A stretch of DNA of 50,566 nt. Origin: Bacteroidales bacterium (lineage in GTDB: Bacteria > Bacteroidota > Bacteroidia > Bacteroidales > UBA932). Where the stretch lies: assembly GCA_017544265.1 (NCBI GenBank), contig JAFYEM010000019.1, positions 1 to 50,566 on the forward strand, read 5' to 3'. Below the pieces are notes generated by a model. That model had not been told where the DNA came from and ran no database searches. It saw only the letters and a program-made list of their open reading frames with translations. The translations under genes were made by a program, and so were the position numbers. Of this stretch, positions 34,755 through 44,011 are shown piece after piece. How positions within the stretch are numbered: the stretch's first letter is position 1; the number at the start of each line of letters is the position of its first letter.

Positions 34755-35750
34755 ATGATGTATTTCTGTACATTGTTCGATGCAAATTACGCAGGGAAGG
34801 GGATAGCAATGATACTGTCTCTCTTGGAGCATATTCCCGGCAGTGTTTTGTACGTTATGGCAATGGACAGGAAGTGTAGTGAAATCCTGGACAGATGTAA
34901 TCTGGACAATGTCTTCGTTGAATGCATAGAGGACTTGGAATCTCCTGAACTGGACAAGGCAAGGTCCGACCGCTCAAGGGCTGAGTTCTGTTGGACTTGC
35001 GGCTCTTTCGTGACAAGCTATTTCCTGCATAAGTATAGTCTTCCCCATATAACATATCTGGATTCGGATTTGATGTTTTTCTCTTCCCCCGAGTGCGTGC
35101 TGGATGATTTGGAAGCGGAAAATGCATCTGTCGGACTGACGCCGCATTTCACTGACCAGACTCTTTTCGGCCGCTACTGTGTCCAATATGTCTATTTTAA
35201 AAATAATGAAAGCGGCGTCGCCGCGCTGGACTGGTGGAAAGGGGAATGTCTTAAATGGTGCTATTCGAAGCTGGAAGATGGAAAATATGGTGATCAAAAG
35301 TATCTGGATTACCTTGGTGAGCGTTTTGAAAATGTGCGTGAGATAAGCAACCGGGGCGTCGGTATTGCTTACTGGAACATGAATTCCTATTCGTTCGGGA
35401 ACGGGAGAGTATATTATTCCGGACAGAGTTGGCCCATTGTGTTTTTCCATTACAGCGGATTCGTCGTCTCCATCGAAGACAAGCGTCTATGCCTGAGACA
35501 TACAATGTATATAAATGATACTGTCAGAGAAACATTCGTCAGACCGTATGCCGATCTGTTGAAATCGGTTTATGAAAAATATCTTGGGCTTTCGGTTGAC
35601 AGTATTTCGATCAGGCCTTTGAATCCTGTAAAGCACGCCATTAAGCATTTGGCGTATATTTTAATGAGATTTCTGCCGATAGAAAAAATCGATGCGGTTT
35701 TTCTGAAGCTCAAGTATCGGGAAAGAAAGTCCCCGTACAGTGAGAGATAG
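34755..35750 (+). CDS. Putative glycosyltransferase (GT-A fold)
   Basis: 331 aa from the tandem ATGs at 34755/34758, just after the aminotransferase stop; a longer frame overlaps that gene. It starts MMYFCTLFDANYAGKGIAMI and contains ITYLDSDLMFFSSP, a DxD-type motif with context like GT8-related proteins, plus TLFGRYCVQYVYFKN and WPIVFFHYSGF. The C-terminal 60 residues are basic and helical. A transferase role is likely; the sugar is unknown. It lies within the A/T-rich core of the locus. Confidence 0.68.
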   Translation: MMYFCTLFDANYAGKGIAMILSLLEHIPGSVLYVMAMDRKCSEILDRCNLDNVFVECIEDLESPELDKARSDRSRAEFCWTCGSFVTSYFLHKYSLPHITYLDSDLMFFSSPECVLDDLEAENASVGLTPHFTDQTLFGRYCVQYVYFKNNESGVAALDWWKGECLKWCYSKLEDGKYGDQKYLDYLGERFENVREISNRGVGIAYWNMNSYSFGNGRVYYSGQSWPIVFFHYSGFVVSIEDKRLCLRHTMYINDTVRETFVRPYADLLKSVYEKYLGLSVDSISIRPLNPVKHAIKHLAYILMRFLPIEKIDAVFLKLKYRERKSPYSER

Positions 35751-35758
35751 TTTTTAAA

Positions 35759-36952
35759 ATGACAAAGTGTAATAATACTGTCTATATCTGGGGGGCGGAT
35801 GACTACAATACCCTTGGGCTGTGCCGTCAGATAGGTGCTGGAGGGTACGATGTGTGCTTTGTCGCATGGGGCGGGCTTTACAAGTGTACCGGTAAAAGCA
35901 GGTACTGCACCAGACAGGTCATCACTGAGGGGCTTGAGGACGGATACAAATTCCTGATGGAGAACCATCCGGACGTGAAAGCGGTACTCATTAATACAAA
36001 TGATGTTATTGCCGGCTTCATAGACTCCCGCCGGGTCGATTTCGAGCAGTTCTATCATGTCAGCGGAACCGATTGTCCCGGACGGCTGGAGGAGTACAGC
36101 GACAAATTCCGGATGTCCTCTCTTGCCGCCCGGCTTGGATTCAGGATACCGGAAACTCGGCATATCACTCCCCGGGATGATTTCCCGGACAGGGGTTATC
36201 CCTATATCTTGAAGCCGTCCGGAAAGGTCCAGGGGCACATCAGCCCATTCAAAACCCGAATCTGCCGTAACCGCCGTGAACTGGAACGGCTTATGAAGTT
36301 TGTAAGAAAAGATTCCGGATTCGTGCTTCAGGAGCTTATTCCCCAGGAGTCCGTGGCCCTCGTTTACGGATGCCGTCTGATGGATGATACGGTGCTTCTT
36401 GCCGGAGTCTTGAATAAAGTGCGTTTCAATGACCGCGGGGATGGTTCCTATGGTGTCGTGAGTTCGGATTTGCCGGAGTCCATATCCGCCGGGGCAATTG
36501 AATCCCTGGTCCGGGAAATAAATTATTTCGGGCTCTTCAGCGTCGAGTACGGGATTGTCGGGGACAAGGCTTATTTCTATGAGATCAATCTCCGCAATGA
36601 CGGTACCTCCCATATCTTCTTCCAGGCTGGGGCCAACCTGCCCCTGATATGGACAAAAAGCCTGCTTGGAGAAGACTGCTCAGGCATTTCTTCCAAAGTT
36701 GTCGGGGAAGCGGTTTTCATCGATGAACTGTTCGATTCCGTCAATATAGGCAGGAATGGCCTTACCAGGCGCCTGTGGAAGGCGCAAAAAGAATCAGCCA
36801 CTTTGTTCAAGTTCTACGACAAGGATGACATCGAGCCGTACAAATTCGTAAAGAAACGTTCGTGGTATCTCGGAATGTTGGACCGTATTGCTTCCAGGTA
36901 CCGTCTGTATATAGTTTATTTTTTGGACAAGTTGGGCGTCAGCTCTTTATAG
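35759..36952 (+). CDS. ATP-grasp ligase in the polysaccharide locus
   Basis: 397 aa. An N-terminal pre-ATP-grasp domain (YIWGADDYNTLGLCRQIG) is followed by ATP-grasp elements: YPYILKPSGKVQGHIS with the ATP-binding lysine, FVLQELIPQESVALVYG and the metal-binding EINLRNDGTSH near residue 280. ATP-grasp enzymes join a carboxylate to an amine or thiol through an acyl-phosphate. In this location it could put an amino acid or other acid on an aminosugar of the repeat unit, for example the 3-amino group made upstream. That role is inferred only from position; carboxylate-amine ligase relatives elsewhere act on many substrates. Confidence 0.8.
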   Translation: MTKCNNTVYIWGADDYNTLGLCRQIGAGGYDVCFVAWGGLYKCTGKSRYCTRQVITEGLEDGYKFLMENHPDVKAVLINTNDVIAGFIDSRRVDFEQFYHVSGTDCPGRLEEYSDKFRMSSLAARLGFRIPETRHITPRDDFPDRGYPYILKPSGKVQGHISPFKTRICRNRRELERLMKFVRKDSGFVLQELIPQESVALVYGCRLMDDTVLLAGVLNKVRFNDRGDGSYGVVSSDLPESISAGAIESLVREINYFGLFSVEYGIVGDKAYFYEINLRNDGTSHIFFQAGANLPLIWTKSLLGEDCSGISSKVVGEAVFIDELFDSVNIGRNGLTRRLWKAQKESATLFKFYDKDDIEPYKFVKKRSWYLGMLDRIASRYRLYIVYFLDKLGVSSL

Positions 36953-36961
36953 CTTTTGATT

Positions 36962-38092
36962 ATGAGTGTTTCAACTATTGTTTTGCTGTCCGATTTTGCC
37001 GGCGGGTTCCTTATCGGCACAATGCTGATACTGCTGCTTCTGAAAGTATCGTACAAGAACAAGATATTCGATGTGCCTGATGCCAGGAAAATTCATCATC
37101 TTCCAATTCCCCGGCTTGGCGGGATGGCATTCCTCCCGTCGGTAACCGTCGTGACAGCAGTTACACTTGTGATTCTGTATCAGCAGGATTTCATCTATCC
37201 GGGCTTTCTTGGCTCGCGTGGGTTCATACATATGTCCTGCATGTCCGCGGGAGCTTTTCTTGTCTATATGATCGGCATCGCTGACGACCTTTCCGGCGTT
37301 GACTACAAGCTGAAGTTCCTTGTCCAGTTTGCCGCCGCGGGTATCATCTGCGCTTCCGGCCTGTGGATGTCCACGTTGTACGGCTTGTATTTCGTGAACA
37401 GAATGTCTGTTTTTGTGGGCATACCGTTTACGATTCTTCTGGTGGCGTATATTACCAATGCCCTAAATATGATAGATGGTGTGGATGGACTTGCTTCCGG
37501 CTTCAGTCTGGTTTTCCTTGGGTGTATGTCGGTTATTTTCATTACCGAGCACCGGCTGCTGCTGTCCATGATTTCAGTAACGACATTTTCCACGGTGCTT
37601 GCATTCTGGTTCTTCAATGTGTTCGGAAGTCAGGAAAAGTCCACGAAACTGTTTATGGGCGATACTGGTTCGCTGACCCTCGGTATGATAATGTCATATC
37701 TGATTATTTCAATAACTACGCTTGCCCCTTACAATGGACCGACCCGCAATTGCAAGTATCTGATAATCGCTTTTTCCGCGCTTATGCTTCCGATGCTGGA
37801 TGTGCTGAGGCTGATTGTCTTCAGGCTTAAGAATCATAAGAGTCCTTTCAAGCCGGATATGAACCATATACATCATAAATTCCTGCAGCTGGGTTTTTCC
37901 CAGAAGCAGACATTGTTTATTCTGTTGGCTATTGATGTGGTTTTGATAGGTTTGAATGCGGGTCTGTCCATGCTGATGAATGTCAATCTGCTCTTCCTTC
38001 TGGATGTCGCCATATACTACGTTCTCGTCAGGGTGCTGACGCATAAGATTCTGCAAAAAGAGAATGCTGCCAAAGTCGTACAGGGTAGGTAG
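36962..38092 (+). CDS. MraY/WecA-family undecaprenyl-phosphate sugar-1-P transferase
   Basis: 376 aa from ATG 36962; the frame also has a TTG at 36956. It has about ten membrane helices and the cytoplasmic motifs of the family: IFDVPDARKIHHLPIPRLGG, IGIADDLSGVDYKLKF (DDxx metal site), NALNMIDGVDGLASG and MNHIHHKFLQLGFSQ. It attaches the first sugar-phosphate, in this family often GlcNAc-1-P, to undecaprenyl phosphate and so starts the repeat unit. The WecG/TagA-type gene follows with a 29-nt overlap. Confidence 0.92.
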   Translation: MSVSTIVLLSDFAGGFLIGTMLILLLLKVSYKNKIFDVPDARKIHHLPIPRLGGMAFLPSVTVVTAVTLVILYQQDFIYPGFLGSRGFIHMSCMSAGAFLVYMIGIADDLSGVDYKLKFLVQFAAAGIICASGLWMSTLYGLYFVNRMSVFVGIPFTILLVAYITNALNMIDGVDGLASGFSLVFLGCMSVIFITEHRLLLSMISVTTFSTVLAFWFFNVFGSQEKSTKLFMGDTGSLTLGMIMSYLIISITTLAPYNGPTRNCKYLIIAFSALMLPMLDVLRLIVFRLKNHKSPFKPDMNHIHHKFLQLGFSQKQTLFILLAIDVVLIGLNAGLSMLMNVNLLFLLDVAIYYVLVRVLTHKILQKENAAKVVQGR

Positions 38093-38843
38093 GGTTCCAG
38101 TCAGCCCGGCTTCCATGCAGGAAGTCTGCTCCGTCGTGGAGAATACTGTCCGCGATGGCGGCAAAGGCTATATCTGTGTCTCAAATATGCGCACGGTAAC
38201 CATTGCCAACAAGGATGACAGGTATTTCCGCGTAATGGAGAATTCCATTCTGAATACGCCGGATGGACGGCCTCTGGTCTGGTGCGGAAGAGCATGGGGA
38301 CTGAAGGAAGTGGATTCTGTCCTGGGGCCGGATATTTTTGAGCGTCTGTTAACGGCGGGCTCGCCTTTGCTGAAGCATTTTTTCCTTGGCGATACCCAGC
38401 AGACTCTCGATGCTCTGTCCCTTAAGTGCAGGGAAGAATTCGGACTTGAGCCGGCAGGTATGTATTCTCCACCCTTCGCGCCGCTGGAATCCTATGATAT
38501 TCAGGATATTGCCGACAGAATCAACAATTCCGGCGCCACGCTCGTATGGACTTCTCTCAGGGCCCCGAAGCAGGATTTCCTTGCAGAAGCTTTGATGCCT
38601 TTGCTTAATGATGGTATTGTTATGATTGGAGTGGGGGCGGCGTTCCGCTTCATGCTGGGAGAGTATAAGATGAGCCGTGGCCTGATTCAGCGAATGGGTT
38701 TCGGGGGATTCCAGGTGGTGCGGAATTCTTCATTCTGGAACGAAACCAAGTGGTATTTCAAGCATACCGGATGGCTGATAAGATATATCGCCCAAATACT
38801 CTGGAGACGTTTTGTGCTCCGGAAACAATGTGATGAATTATGA
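38064..38843 (+). CDS. WecG/TagA/CpsF-family glycosyltransferase
   Basis: 259 aa. It has the family landmarks: RVPVSPASMQEVC, GYICVSNMRTVTIANKD, NTPDGRPLVWCGRAWG, a HFFLGDTQQTLDALS segment and GIVMIGVGAAFRFMLGE. These enzymes add the second sugar, such as ManNAc or ManNAcA, to undecaprenyl-PP-GlcNAc, which fits its position directly after the WecA-like gene. The ATG at 38064 lies inside the preceding gene, and the stop overlaps the deacetylase start. Confidence 0.9.
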   Translation: MLPKSYRVGRVPVSPASMQEVCSVVENTVRDGGKGYICVSNMRTVTIANKDDRYFRVMENSILNTPDGRPLVWCGRAWGLKEVDSVLGPDIFERLLTAGSPLLKHFFLGDTQQTLDALSLKCREEFGLEPAGMYSPPFAPLESYDIQDIADRINNSGATLVWTSLRAPKQDFLAEALMPLLNDGIVMIGVGAAFRFMLGEYKMSRGLIQRMGFGGFQVVRNSSFWNETKWYFKHTGWLIRYIAQILWRRFVLRKQCDEL

Positions 38844-39688
38844 ACATCCTGACTTTCGACCTGGAGGAGTGGTTCCATCTGCTGGACTTCGATGCGACGC
38901 GCGGGGAGGAGCAGTGGAAGGGCTTCGAAGTGCGGATCTATGAAAATACAGAGCGGATTCTGCGGCTGCTGGACGGCTCCGGATCGAGCGCTACTTTTTT
39001 TGTAATCGGATGGATAGCAAAGACATATCCGGATCTTGTCCGAAGAATTTCCGAAAAATACGAAATCGGCTCCCATACTGACAGCCATGAACTGGTGAAC
39101 GTAATGGGACCGGTGCGGTTCCGTGAGGATCTTAAAGCATCGAAAGCCCGTCTGGAGGATATCACCGGGCGGAAAGTCGAAGCCTTCCGGGCACCGGGTT
39201 TCTCCATAGGGAAGGATGAGAAATGGGCGCTGGAAATACTTGCAGAAGAGGAAATTAAATATGACTGTTCAATCTTTCCGGCCAGGGCTTCACACGGGGG
39301 ATGGGATGGTTTTCCCGCGAATTCTCCCGCGTTGGTGAAGACGAACTCTGGGGACATCCTCGAGTTTCCCATGTCCACCCACCGTATCGCCGGAAGGGAA
39401 ATTGCTTTCACAGGGGGAGGGTATTTCCGCCTGTGTCCGTATCCGCTTCTCCGCAAATGGAGCCGCGAAGCTGGCGATTATCTTATTTCCTATATCCATC
39501 CCCGTGACCTGGACGCCGGTCAGAAGGTCCTCCCCGGGCTGAGTGCCGTTCGCCGCTTCAAGTCTTATTACGGTCTGAAGGGAGCCGGGGCCAAACTGCG
39601 CCGATATCTGTCGGATTTCAGTTTTACCGACGTTCGGACAGCGGCGCGAAACATAGACAAGAATAAATTGAATACTTTAGAATTATGA
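38840..39688 (+). CDS. Polysaccharide deacetylase-family protein (NodB fold)
   Basis: 282 aa. The N-terminal motif [13 protein letters not shown] contains the catalytic aspartate, and [17 protein letters not shown] plus [13 protein letters not shown] carry the HxxxH metal site. [14 protein letters not shown] and [10 protein letters not shown] supply later motifs. The layout is that of the deacetylases with a DUF3473-like tail found in exopolysaccharide loci. It probably removes acetyl groups from the growing or exported polymer. No signal peptide is apparent, so action on a cytoplasmic or lipid-linked intermediate is possible. It is ATGA-coupled to its neighbours on both sides. Confidence 0.88.
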   Translation: MNILTFDLEEWFHLLDFDATRGEEQWKGFEVRIYENTERILRLLDGSGSSATFFVIGWIAKTYPDLVRRISEKYEIGSHTDSHELVNVMGPVRFREDLKASKARLEDITGRKVEAFRAPGFSIGKDEKWALEILAEEEIKYDCSIFPARASHGGWDGFPANSPALVKTNSGDILEFPMSTHRIAGREIAFTGGGYFRLCPYPLLRKWSREAGDYLISYIHPRDLDAGQKVLPGLSAVRRFKSYYGLKGAGAKLRRYLSDFSFTDVRTAARNIDKNKLNTLEL

Positions 39689-40557
39689 AAGGAATAGTGC
39701 TTGCCGGGGGGAGCGGAACCCGTCTTTACCCCATCACCAAGGGCGTCAGCAAGCAGCTGCTGCCGATTTTTGACAAGCCCATGGTCTATTATCCGCTGTC
39801 GGTGCTTATGATGGCGGGAATCAGGGACATACTTCTGATTTCCACGCCCCAGGACCTGCCTGCGTTCAGGCGCCTTCTCGGCAGCGGGGAGGACTTCGGC
39901 GTGAGGATGCAGTATGCAGAGCAGCCTTCTCCGGACGGCCTCGCGCAGGCCTTCATAATCGGGGAGGAATTTATCGGCGGCGAAAGTGTCGCCATGGTGC
40001 TCGGGGACAATATTTTCCATGGTTCCGGTTTCGAGCCCCTGCTCAAAAAGGCGGTGGAGTCCGCGGCAAGGGGAGAGGCAACAGTCTTCGGCTATCAGGT
40101 CAGCGACCCTGAACGCTACGGCGTGGCGGAGTTCGATGAAAGCGGCCGCTGCATAAGCATCGAAGAGAAGCCGGAGCATCCGAAATCCAACTACGCCGTT
40201 ACAGGGCTGTATTTCTATCCGAACAGCGTCGTGAAGGTCGCGAAAGCGGTGAAGCCCTCCGCCCGTGGCGAACTGGAGATAACATCTGTCAATCAGACCT
40301 ATCTCGCGTATGGAGCACTGCGTGTCGAAACCCTCGGCCGCGGCTTCGCCTGGCTGGATACCGGCACCTACGACTCTCTCGCCGAGGCATCGACCTATAT
40401 CGAAGTAATCGAAAAAAGGCAGGGCCTGAAGGTCGCCTGCCTTGAGGAAATTGCCTACAGAAGCGGCTGGATTTCGCGTGAAAAGCTGCTTGAAGCAGCT
40501 GCCCCGATGGCGAAGAATCCCTACGGGAAATACCTGCAGGCTATCTCTCAGCTCTGA
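39685..40557 (+). CDS. rfbA: Glucose-1-phosphate thymidylyltransferase
   Basis: 290 aa. RmlA motifs are all present: [65 protein letters not shown] and [15 protein letters not shown]. It makes dTDP-glucose from glucose-1-phosphate and dTTP, and so feeds both the rhamnose branch (rfbC/rfbD) and the 3-aminosugar branch. It is the last plus-strand gene of the locus; its end overlaps the convergent fcl gene by 17 nt. Confidence 0.96.
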   Translation: MKGIVLAGGSGTRLYPITKGVSKQLLPIFDKPMVYYPLSVLMMAGIRDILLISTPQDLPAFRRLLGSGEDFGVRMQYAEQPSPDGLAQAFIIGEEFIGGESVAMVLGDNIFHGSGFEPLLKKAVESAARGEATVFGYQVSDPERYGVAEFDESGRCISIEEKPEHPKSNYAVTGLYFYPNSVVKVAKAVKPSARGELEITSVNQTYLAYGALRVETLGRGFAWLDTGTYDSLAEASTYIEVIEKRQGLKVACLEEIAYRSGWISREKLLEAAAPMAKNPYGKYLQAISQL

Positions 40558-41482
40558 CGGGAGAAGTCAGGAAATCGTGATAGGCGAGGCGGATACCCTC
40601 GCCTATTTCTGTTTTATAGGTCCATCCGAGGGCGGCGGCTTTGGAAACGTCCAGCAGTTTCCGGGGAGTGCCGTTGGGTTTGGAAGTATCCCAAACGATA
40701 CGGCCTTTGTAGCCCACCGTCGATGCCACCAGTTCGGTCAGGGCCTTTATCGTCATCTCTTTTCCGGTGCCGGCATTGACAGTGTCGTCACCGGAATAAT
40801 TGTTCATCAGGAAGATGCAGAGGTCAGCAAGGTCGTCCACGTAGAGGAATTCCCTAAGAGGCGTGCCGTCGCCCCAGCAGCTCACTTCTTCGAGTCCGGC
40901 TTCCCTGGCTTCGTGGAAGCGCCGTATCAGGGCGGGGAGTACGTGCGAGTGCTCGGGGTGGTAGTTGTCTCCGGGGCCGTAGAGGTTGGTGGGCATTACG
41001 CTTATGAAATCCGCTCCGTACTGGCGCCTTAGGTATGTGCAGTACTTCAGTCCGCTTATTTTCGCCAGGGCATAGGCCTCGTTAGTCTTTTCGAGCGCGC
41101 CGGTAAGGAGGCAGTCTTCGCTCATGGGCTGAGGGGCCATGCGGGGATATATGCAGCTGGAGCCGAGAAACAGCAGTTTCCGGCAGCCGCATTTCCAGGC
41201 TGAGTGAATCACGTTTATCTCCAGGGCCATGTTCTCGTAGAGAAAGTCTGCCGGAGCTTTGTCGTTCGCCATTATCCCGCCGACTTTCGCGGCTGCAAGA
41301 AAGACATACTCCGGCCGTTCAGCCTCGAAAAACGCCTCAACCTCAGCCTGCCGTGTCAGGTCCAGTTCGGAATGCGTCCTCAACACCAGATTCCCGTAGC
41401 CTTCCTTCTTCAGCGCCCTTACGATAGCACCGCCGACCATCCCGCGGTGCCCCGCAACGTATATTTTGCTGTCTTTGTCCAT
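40541..41482 (-). CDS. fcl: GDP-L-fucose synthase
   Basis: 313 aa. It has the Rossmann motif [12 protein letters not shown], the fucose-synthase segment [27 protein letters not shown] and the catalytic [12 protein letters not shown] (YxxxK). It also has [15 protein letters not shown] and [13 protein letters not shown]. The epimerase-reductase makes GDP-L-fucose from GDP-4-keto-6-deoxymannose, the product of Gmd encoded just upstream. Repeat element D fills the gap between the two genes. The GDP-fucose may serve this polysaccharide or other fucosylated glycans. Confidence 0.96.
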   Translation of the reverse strand: MDKDSKIYVAGHRGMVGGAIVRALKKEGYGNLVLRTHSELDLTRQAEVEAFFEAERPEYVFLAAAKVGGIMANDKAPADFLYENMALEINVIHSAWKCGCRKLLFLGSSCIYPRMAPQPMSEDCLLTGALEKTNEAYALAKISGLKYCTYLRRQYGADFISVMPTNLYGPGDNYHPEHSHVLPALIRRFHEAREAGLEEVSCWGDGTPLREFLYVDDLADLCIFLMNNYSGDDTVNAGTGKEMTIKALTELVASTVGYKGRIVWDTSKPNGTPRKLLDVSKAAALGWTYKTEIGEGIRLAYHDFLTSPVRAER

Positions 41483-41498
41483 CGATTATTGTTGTTTT

Positions 41499-41670
41499 AT
41501 GATTTGTCATATACCCTCCAGGGGACCTGTCCACCCCCGGACAGGGGCAGGGGGAGGGGCCCGTTGGATACAAGTTACCGCCAGGCGGTGACGAAGTAGA
41601 CAATGGGAGGGGCCGGAGCGAAACGCATGGCGTTGAGCGGAGTTTCCCGGGAGGGTATATGACAAATCAT
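41499..41670 (+). repeat. Repeat element D, larger and divergent, between gmd and fcl
   Basis: Outer arms 41499-41519 and 41650-41670 are perfect reverse complements over 21 nt, and the right arm takes in the gmd stop codon. The core repeats the family layout with other sequences: hairpin CCTGTCC/GGACAGG (41526-41545), then GGGGAGGGG, then CCCGTTG/CAATGGG (41560-41607). The last encloses a 9-bp hairpin GTTACCGCC/GGCGGTGAC. GGGAGGGG (41605-41612) and hairpin AACGC/GCGTT (41622-41634) follow. GGGAGGG occurs once more at the right arm. Confidence 0.8.
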
Positions 41671-42755
41671 TTTACAATACCTTTTTCGAGATATTCGGCA
41701 AGGTTGGTGCGGACGCGGGCGGCGGCGCCTTCGGCGGCAACCTTAGCCACGTCGTGCTTCACCATAAGCCGAACAAGCCGCTCGAATGAAGTTTTTGCGG
41801 GATTCCATCCCAGGACTCTCCTGGCTTTCGACGGGTCGCCCAGAAGGTTAACCACGTCCGTGGGGCGGTAAAAGTCCGGGGAAACTTCCACCAGAACGCG
41901 TCCCGTAGCCTTGTCTATACCCTTTTCATCCGCCCCGGAGCCGGTGAACTCCAGTTCTATTCCGACTTCCCTGAAAGCCAGCGCGCAGAATTCCCGGACT
42001 GAATGCTGTACTCCGGTAGCAATGACAAAATCATCCGGCTTGTCCTGCTGGAGGATAAGCCACATGCATTCCACATAGTCCTTTGCATAGCCCCAGTCAC
42101 GAAGGCTGGAAAGGTTGCCGAGGTAGAGCCTGTCCTGAAGCCCCTGGGAAATGCGGGCGGCCGCAAGGGTGATTTTGCGGGTTACGAATGTCTCTCCGCG
42201 GCGCTCGCTCTCATGGTTGAAAAGAATTCCGGAACAGCAGTACATACCGTACGCCTCGCGGTATTCCTTCACTATCCAGTATCCGTAGAGCTTTGCAACG
42301 GCGTATGGACCGTAGGGATGGAACGGCGTCTGCTCGTTCTGGGGCACCTCCTCCACCTTTCCGTACAGTTCGGAGGTCGATGCCTGATAGATACGGCAGG
42401 ACTTTGCGAGGCCGGTCAGCCGGACCGCCTCGAGAATGCGGATTACGCCGGTCGCATCCACGTTAGCCGTATATTCGGGAGAGTCGAAACTGACCTGCAC
42501 ATGGCTCTGGGCCGCGAGGTTATAGATCTCGTCCGGGCGGACGCGTCCGACCACATCTACAAGGCTCATCGAGTCGCCGAGGTCGGCATAGTGCAGGTGA
42601 AAGCCCCGGCGGCCCTCCAGATGGGCGATTCTTTCGCGGAAGTCCACCGACGAGCGGCGGATGATTCCGTGGACCTCATATCCTTTTTCCAGTAAGAATT
42701 CCGACAGGTAAGACCCGTCCTGTCCGGTAATTCCGGTTATCAGTGCTTTTTTCAT
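41667..42755 (-). CDS. gmd: GDP-mannose 4,6-dehydratase
   Basis: 362 aa. [19 protein letters not shown] gives the nucleotide-binding start, followed by the GDP-mannose dehydratase blocks [47 protein letters not shown] (YxxxK) and [30 protein letters not shown] lies further on. It makes GDP-4-keto-6-deoxymannose from GDP-mannose and so starts the fucose branch with fcl. Its stop lies inside the arm of repeat element D. Confidence 0.96.
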   Translation of the reverse strand: MKKALITGITGQDGSYLSEFLLEKGYEVHGIIRRSSVDFRERIAHLEGRRGFHLHYADLGDSMSLVDVVGRVRPDEIYNLAAQSHVQVSFDSPEYTANVDATGVIRILEAVRLTGLAKSCRIYQASTSELYGKVEEVPQNEQTPFHPYGPYAVAKLYGYWIVKEYREAYGMYCCSGILFNHESERRGETFVTRKITLAAARISQGLQDRLYLGNLSSLRDWGYAKDYVECMWLILQQDKPDDFVIATGVQHSVREFCALAFREVGIELEFTGSGADEKGIDKATGRVLVEVSPDFYRPTDVVNLLGDPSKARRVLGWNPAKTSFERLVRLMVKHDVAKVAAEGAAARVRTNLAEYLEKGIVK

Positions 42756-42793
42756 ATCGACTGCTAATTTAGGTAATTTTTTGAAAATTATTG

Positions 42794-42801
42794 TAAATTT
42801 G
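42794..42801 (+). promoter_or_regulatory. -7 box before the aminotransferase gene
   Basis: TAAATTTG fits the Bacteroidetes -7 consensus 23 nt before ATG 42824. A TTTA at 42768-42771 is the nearest candidate for the -33 box, at 22 nt spacing and with one mismatch. Medium-weak call. Confidence 0.42.
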
Positions 42802-42823
42802 CATTTGAATAAAGAATTCGGAA

Positions 42824-44011
42824 ATGGAAATCTCCCAGAGAGCCCTAAAGATGCAGAGTTCGCCTATCCGCAAGCTCGCCAAATACGCCGACAGGGCGAA
42901 ACTTGCCGGCACCCATGTCTATCATCTCAATATCGGCCAGCCGGACATCAAGACGCCCCAGTGCGCCCTCGACGCAGTCAAGAATGTCGGTTTGGACATT
43001 CTCGCATACAGCCCGTCAGAAGGCCTGAAATCCCTCAGGACCAAACTGGTGAGCTATTATGCGGAATACGGCATAGACCTTTCTCCGGATGAAATAATCA
43101 TTACTTCCGGCGGTTCGGAGGCTATTATGTTCGCGTATATGGCCTGTCTGGATTCGGGCGACGAAATCATAGTCACGGACCCTTCGTATGCCAATTACAT
43201 GGCCTTTGCGACCAGTTGCGGCGTTGTGATGAAACCGGTCAAGACAAATATTGAAAACGGCTTCCGGCTGCCCTCCATGGCCGAATTCGAGAAACAGATA
43301 ACTCCCAAGACCAAGGCTATCCTGATCTGCAACCCGAACAACCCGACCGGTTATCTTTACTCCAAGCAGGAGATGCGCCAGATTCGCGACATGGTCCTGA
43401 AATACGACCTCTATCTCTTCTCCGACGAGGTCTATCGCGAATTCATCTACACCAAGCAGCCCTATATCTCCGCCTTCCATCTGGAGGGCCTGGAGGACCA
43501 TGTGGTGCTGATAGACTCTGTGTCCAAACGGTATTCGGAATGCGGAATACGTATCGGCGCGCTGATTACCAAGAACAAGGCCATACGCGAAGCGGTGATG
43601 AAATTCTGCCAGGCGAGGCTTTCCCCGCCGCTTATCGGCCAGCTTATCGCAGAGGCGTCGCTGAGCACCCCGAAAGAATATATGGCGGAGGTCTATGACG
43701 AATACCTCGGCCGCCGCAATTTCCTCATTGACGGGCTCAACCGTATTCCCGGGGTCTATTGCCCCACGCCTATGGGCGCTTTTTACGTTATGGTCCAGCT
43801 GCCGGTTGACGATACCGAGAAATTCTGCCGCTGGTGCCTTACCGATTTCACATACGAAGGTGCGACCATAATGATGGCCCCCGGTTCGGGCTTCTACACC
43901 AATCCGGAAGACGGCCGCCATGAGGTCCGGCTTGCATATATACTTAACAAAGAAGATCTTGCGAAGGCCCTCGTGGTGCTTTCCAAGGCGCTTGAAGCTT
44001 ATAACAAATGA
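42824..44011 (+). CDS. PLP-dependent aminotransferase, class I/II (AspC-like)
   Basis: 395 aa. Fold-type I features are [47 protein letters not shown] and the PLP lysine (Lys235) in [15 protein letters not shown]. The C-terminal arginine in HEVRLAYIL should bind the substrate carboxylate. The group includes aspartate, aromatic and branched-chain aminotransferases, and the substrate cannot be fixed. It overlaps the DUF4954 gene (ATGA) and begins a co-directional set of four genes ending in glycosyltransferases. Confidence 0.92.
   Translation: MEISQRALKMQSSPIRKLAKYADRAKLAGTHVYHLNIGQPDIKTPQCALDAVKNVGLDILAYSPSEGLKSLRTKLVSYYAEYGIDLSPDEIIITSGGSEAIMFAYMACLDSGDEIIVTDPSYANYMAFATSCGVVMKPVKTNIENGFRLPSMAEFEKQITPKTKAILICNPNNPTGYLYSKQEMRQIRDMVLKYDLYLFSDEVYREFIYTKQPYISAFHLEGLEDHVVLIDSVSKRYSECGIRIGALITKNKAIREAVMKFCQARLSPPLIGQLIAEASLSTPKEYMAEVYDEYLGRRNFLIDGLNRIPGVYCPTPMGAFYVMVQLPVDDTEKFCRWCLTDFTYEGATIMMAPGSGFYTNPEDGRHEVRLAYILNKEDLAKALVVLSKALEAYNK

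Noticed and set aside
35570-36613. 347-codon open frame on the minus strand opposite the ATP-grasp and glycosyltransferase genes
   Set aside because: It lacks family motifs and spans two well-supported plus-strand genes; it is a shadow frame.
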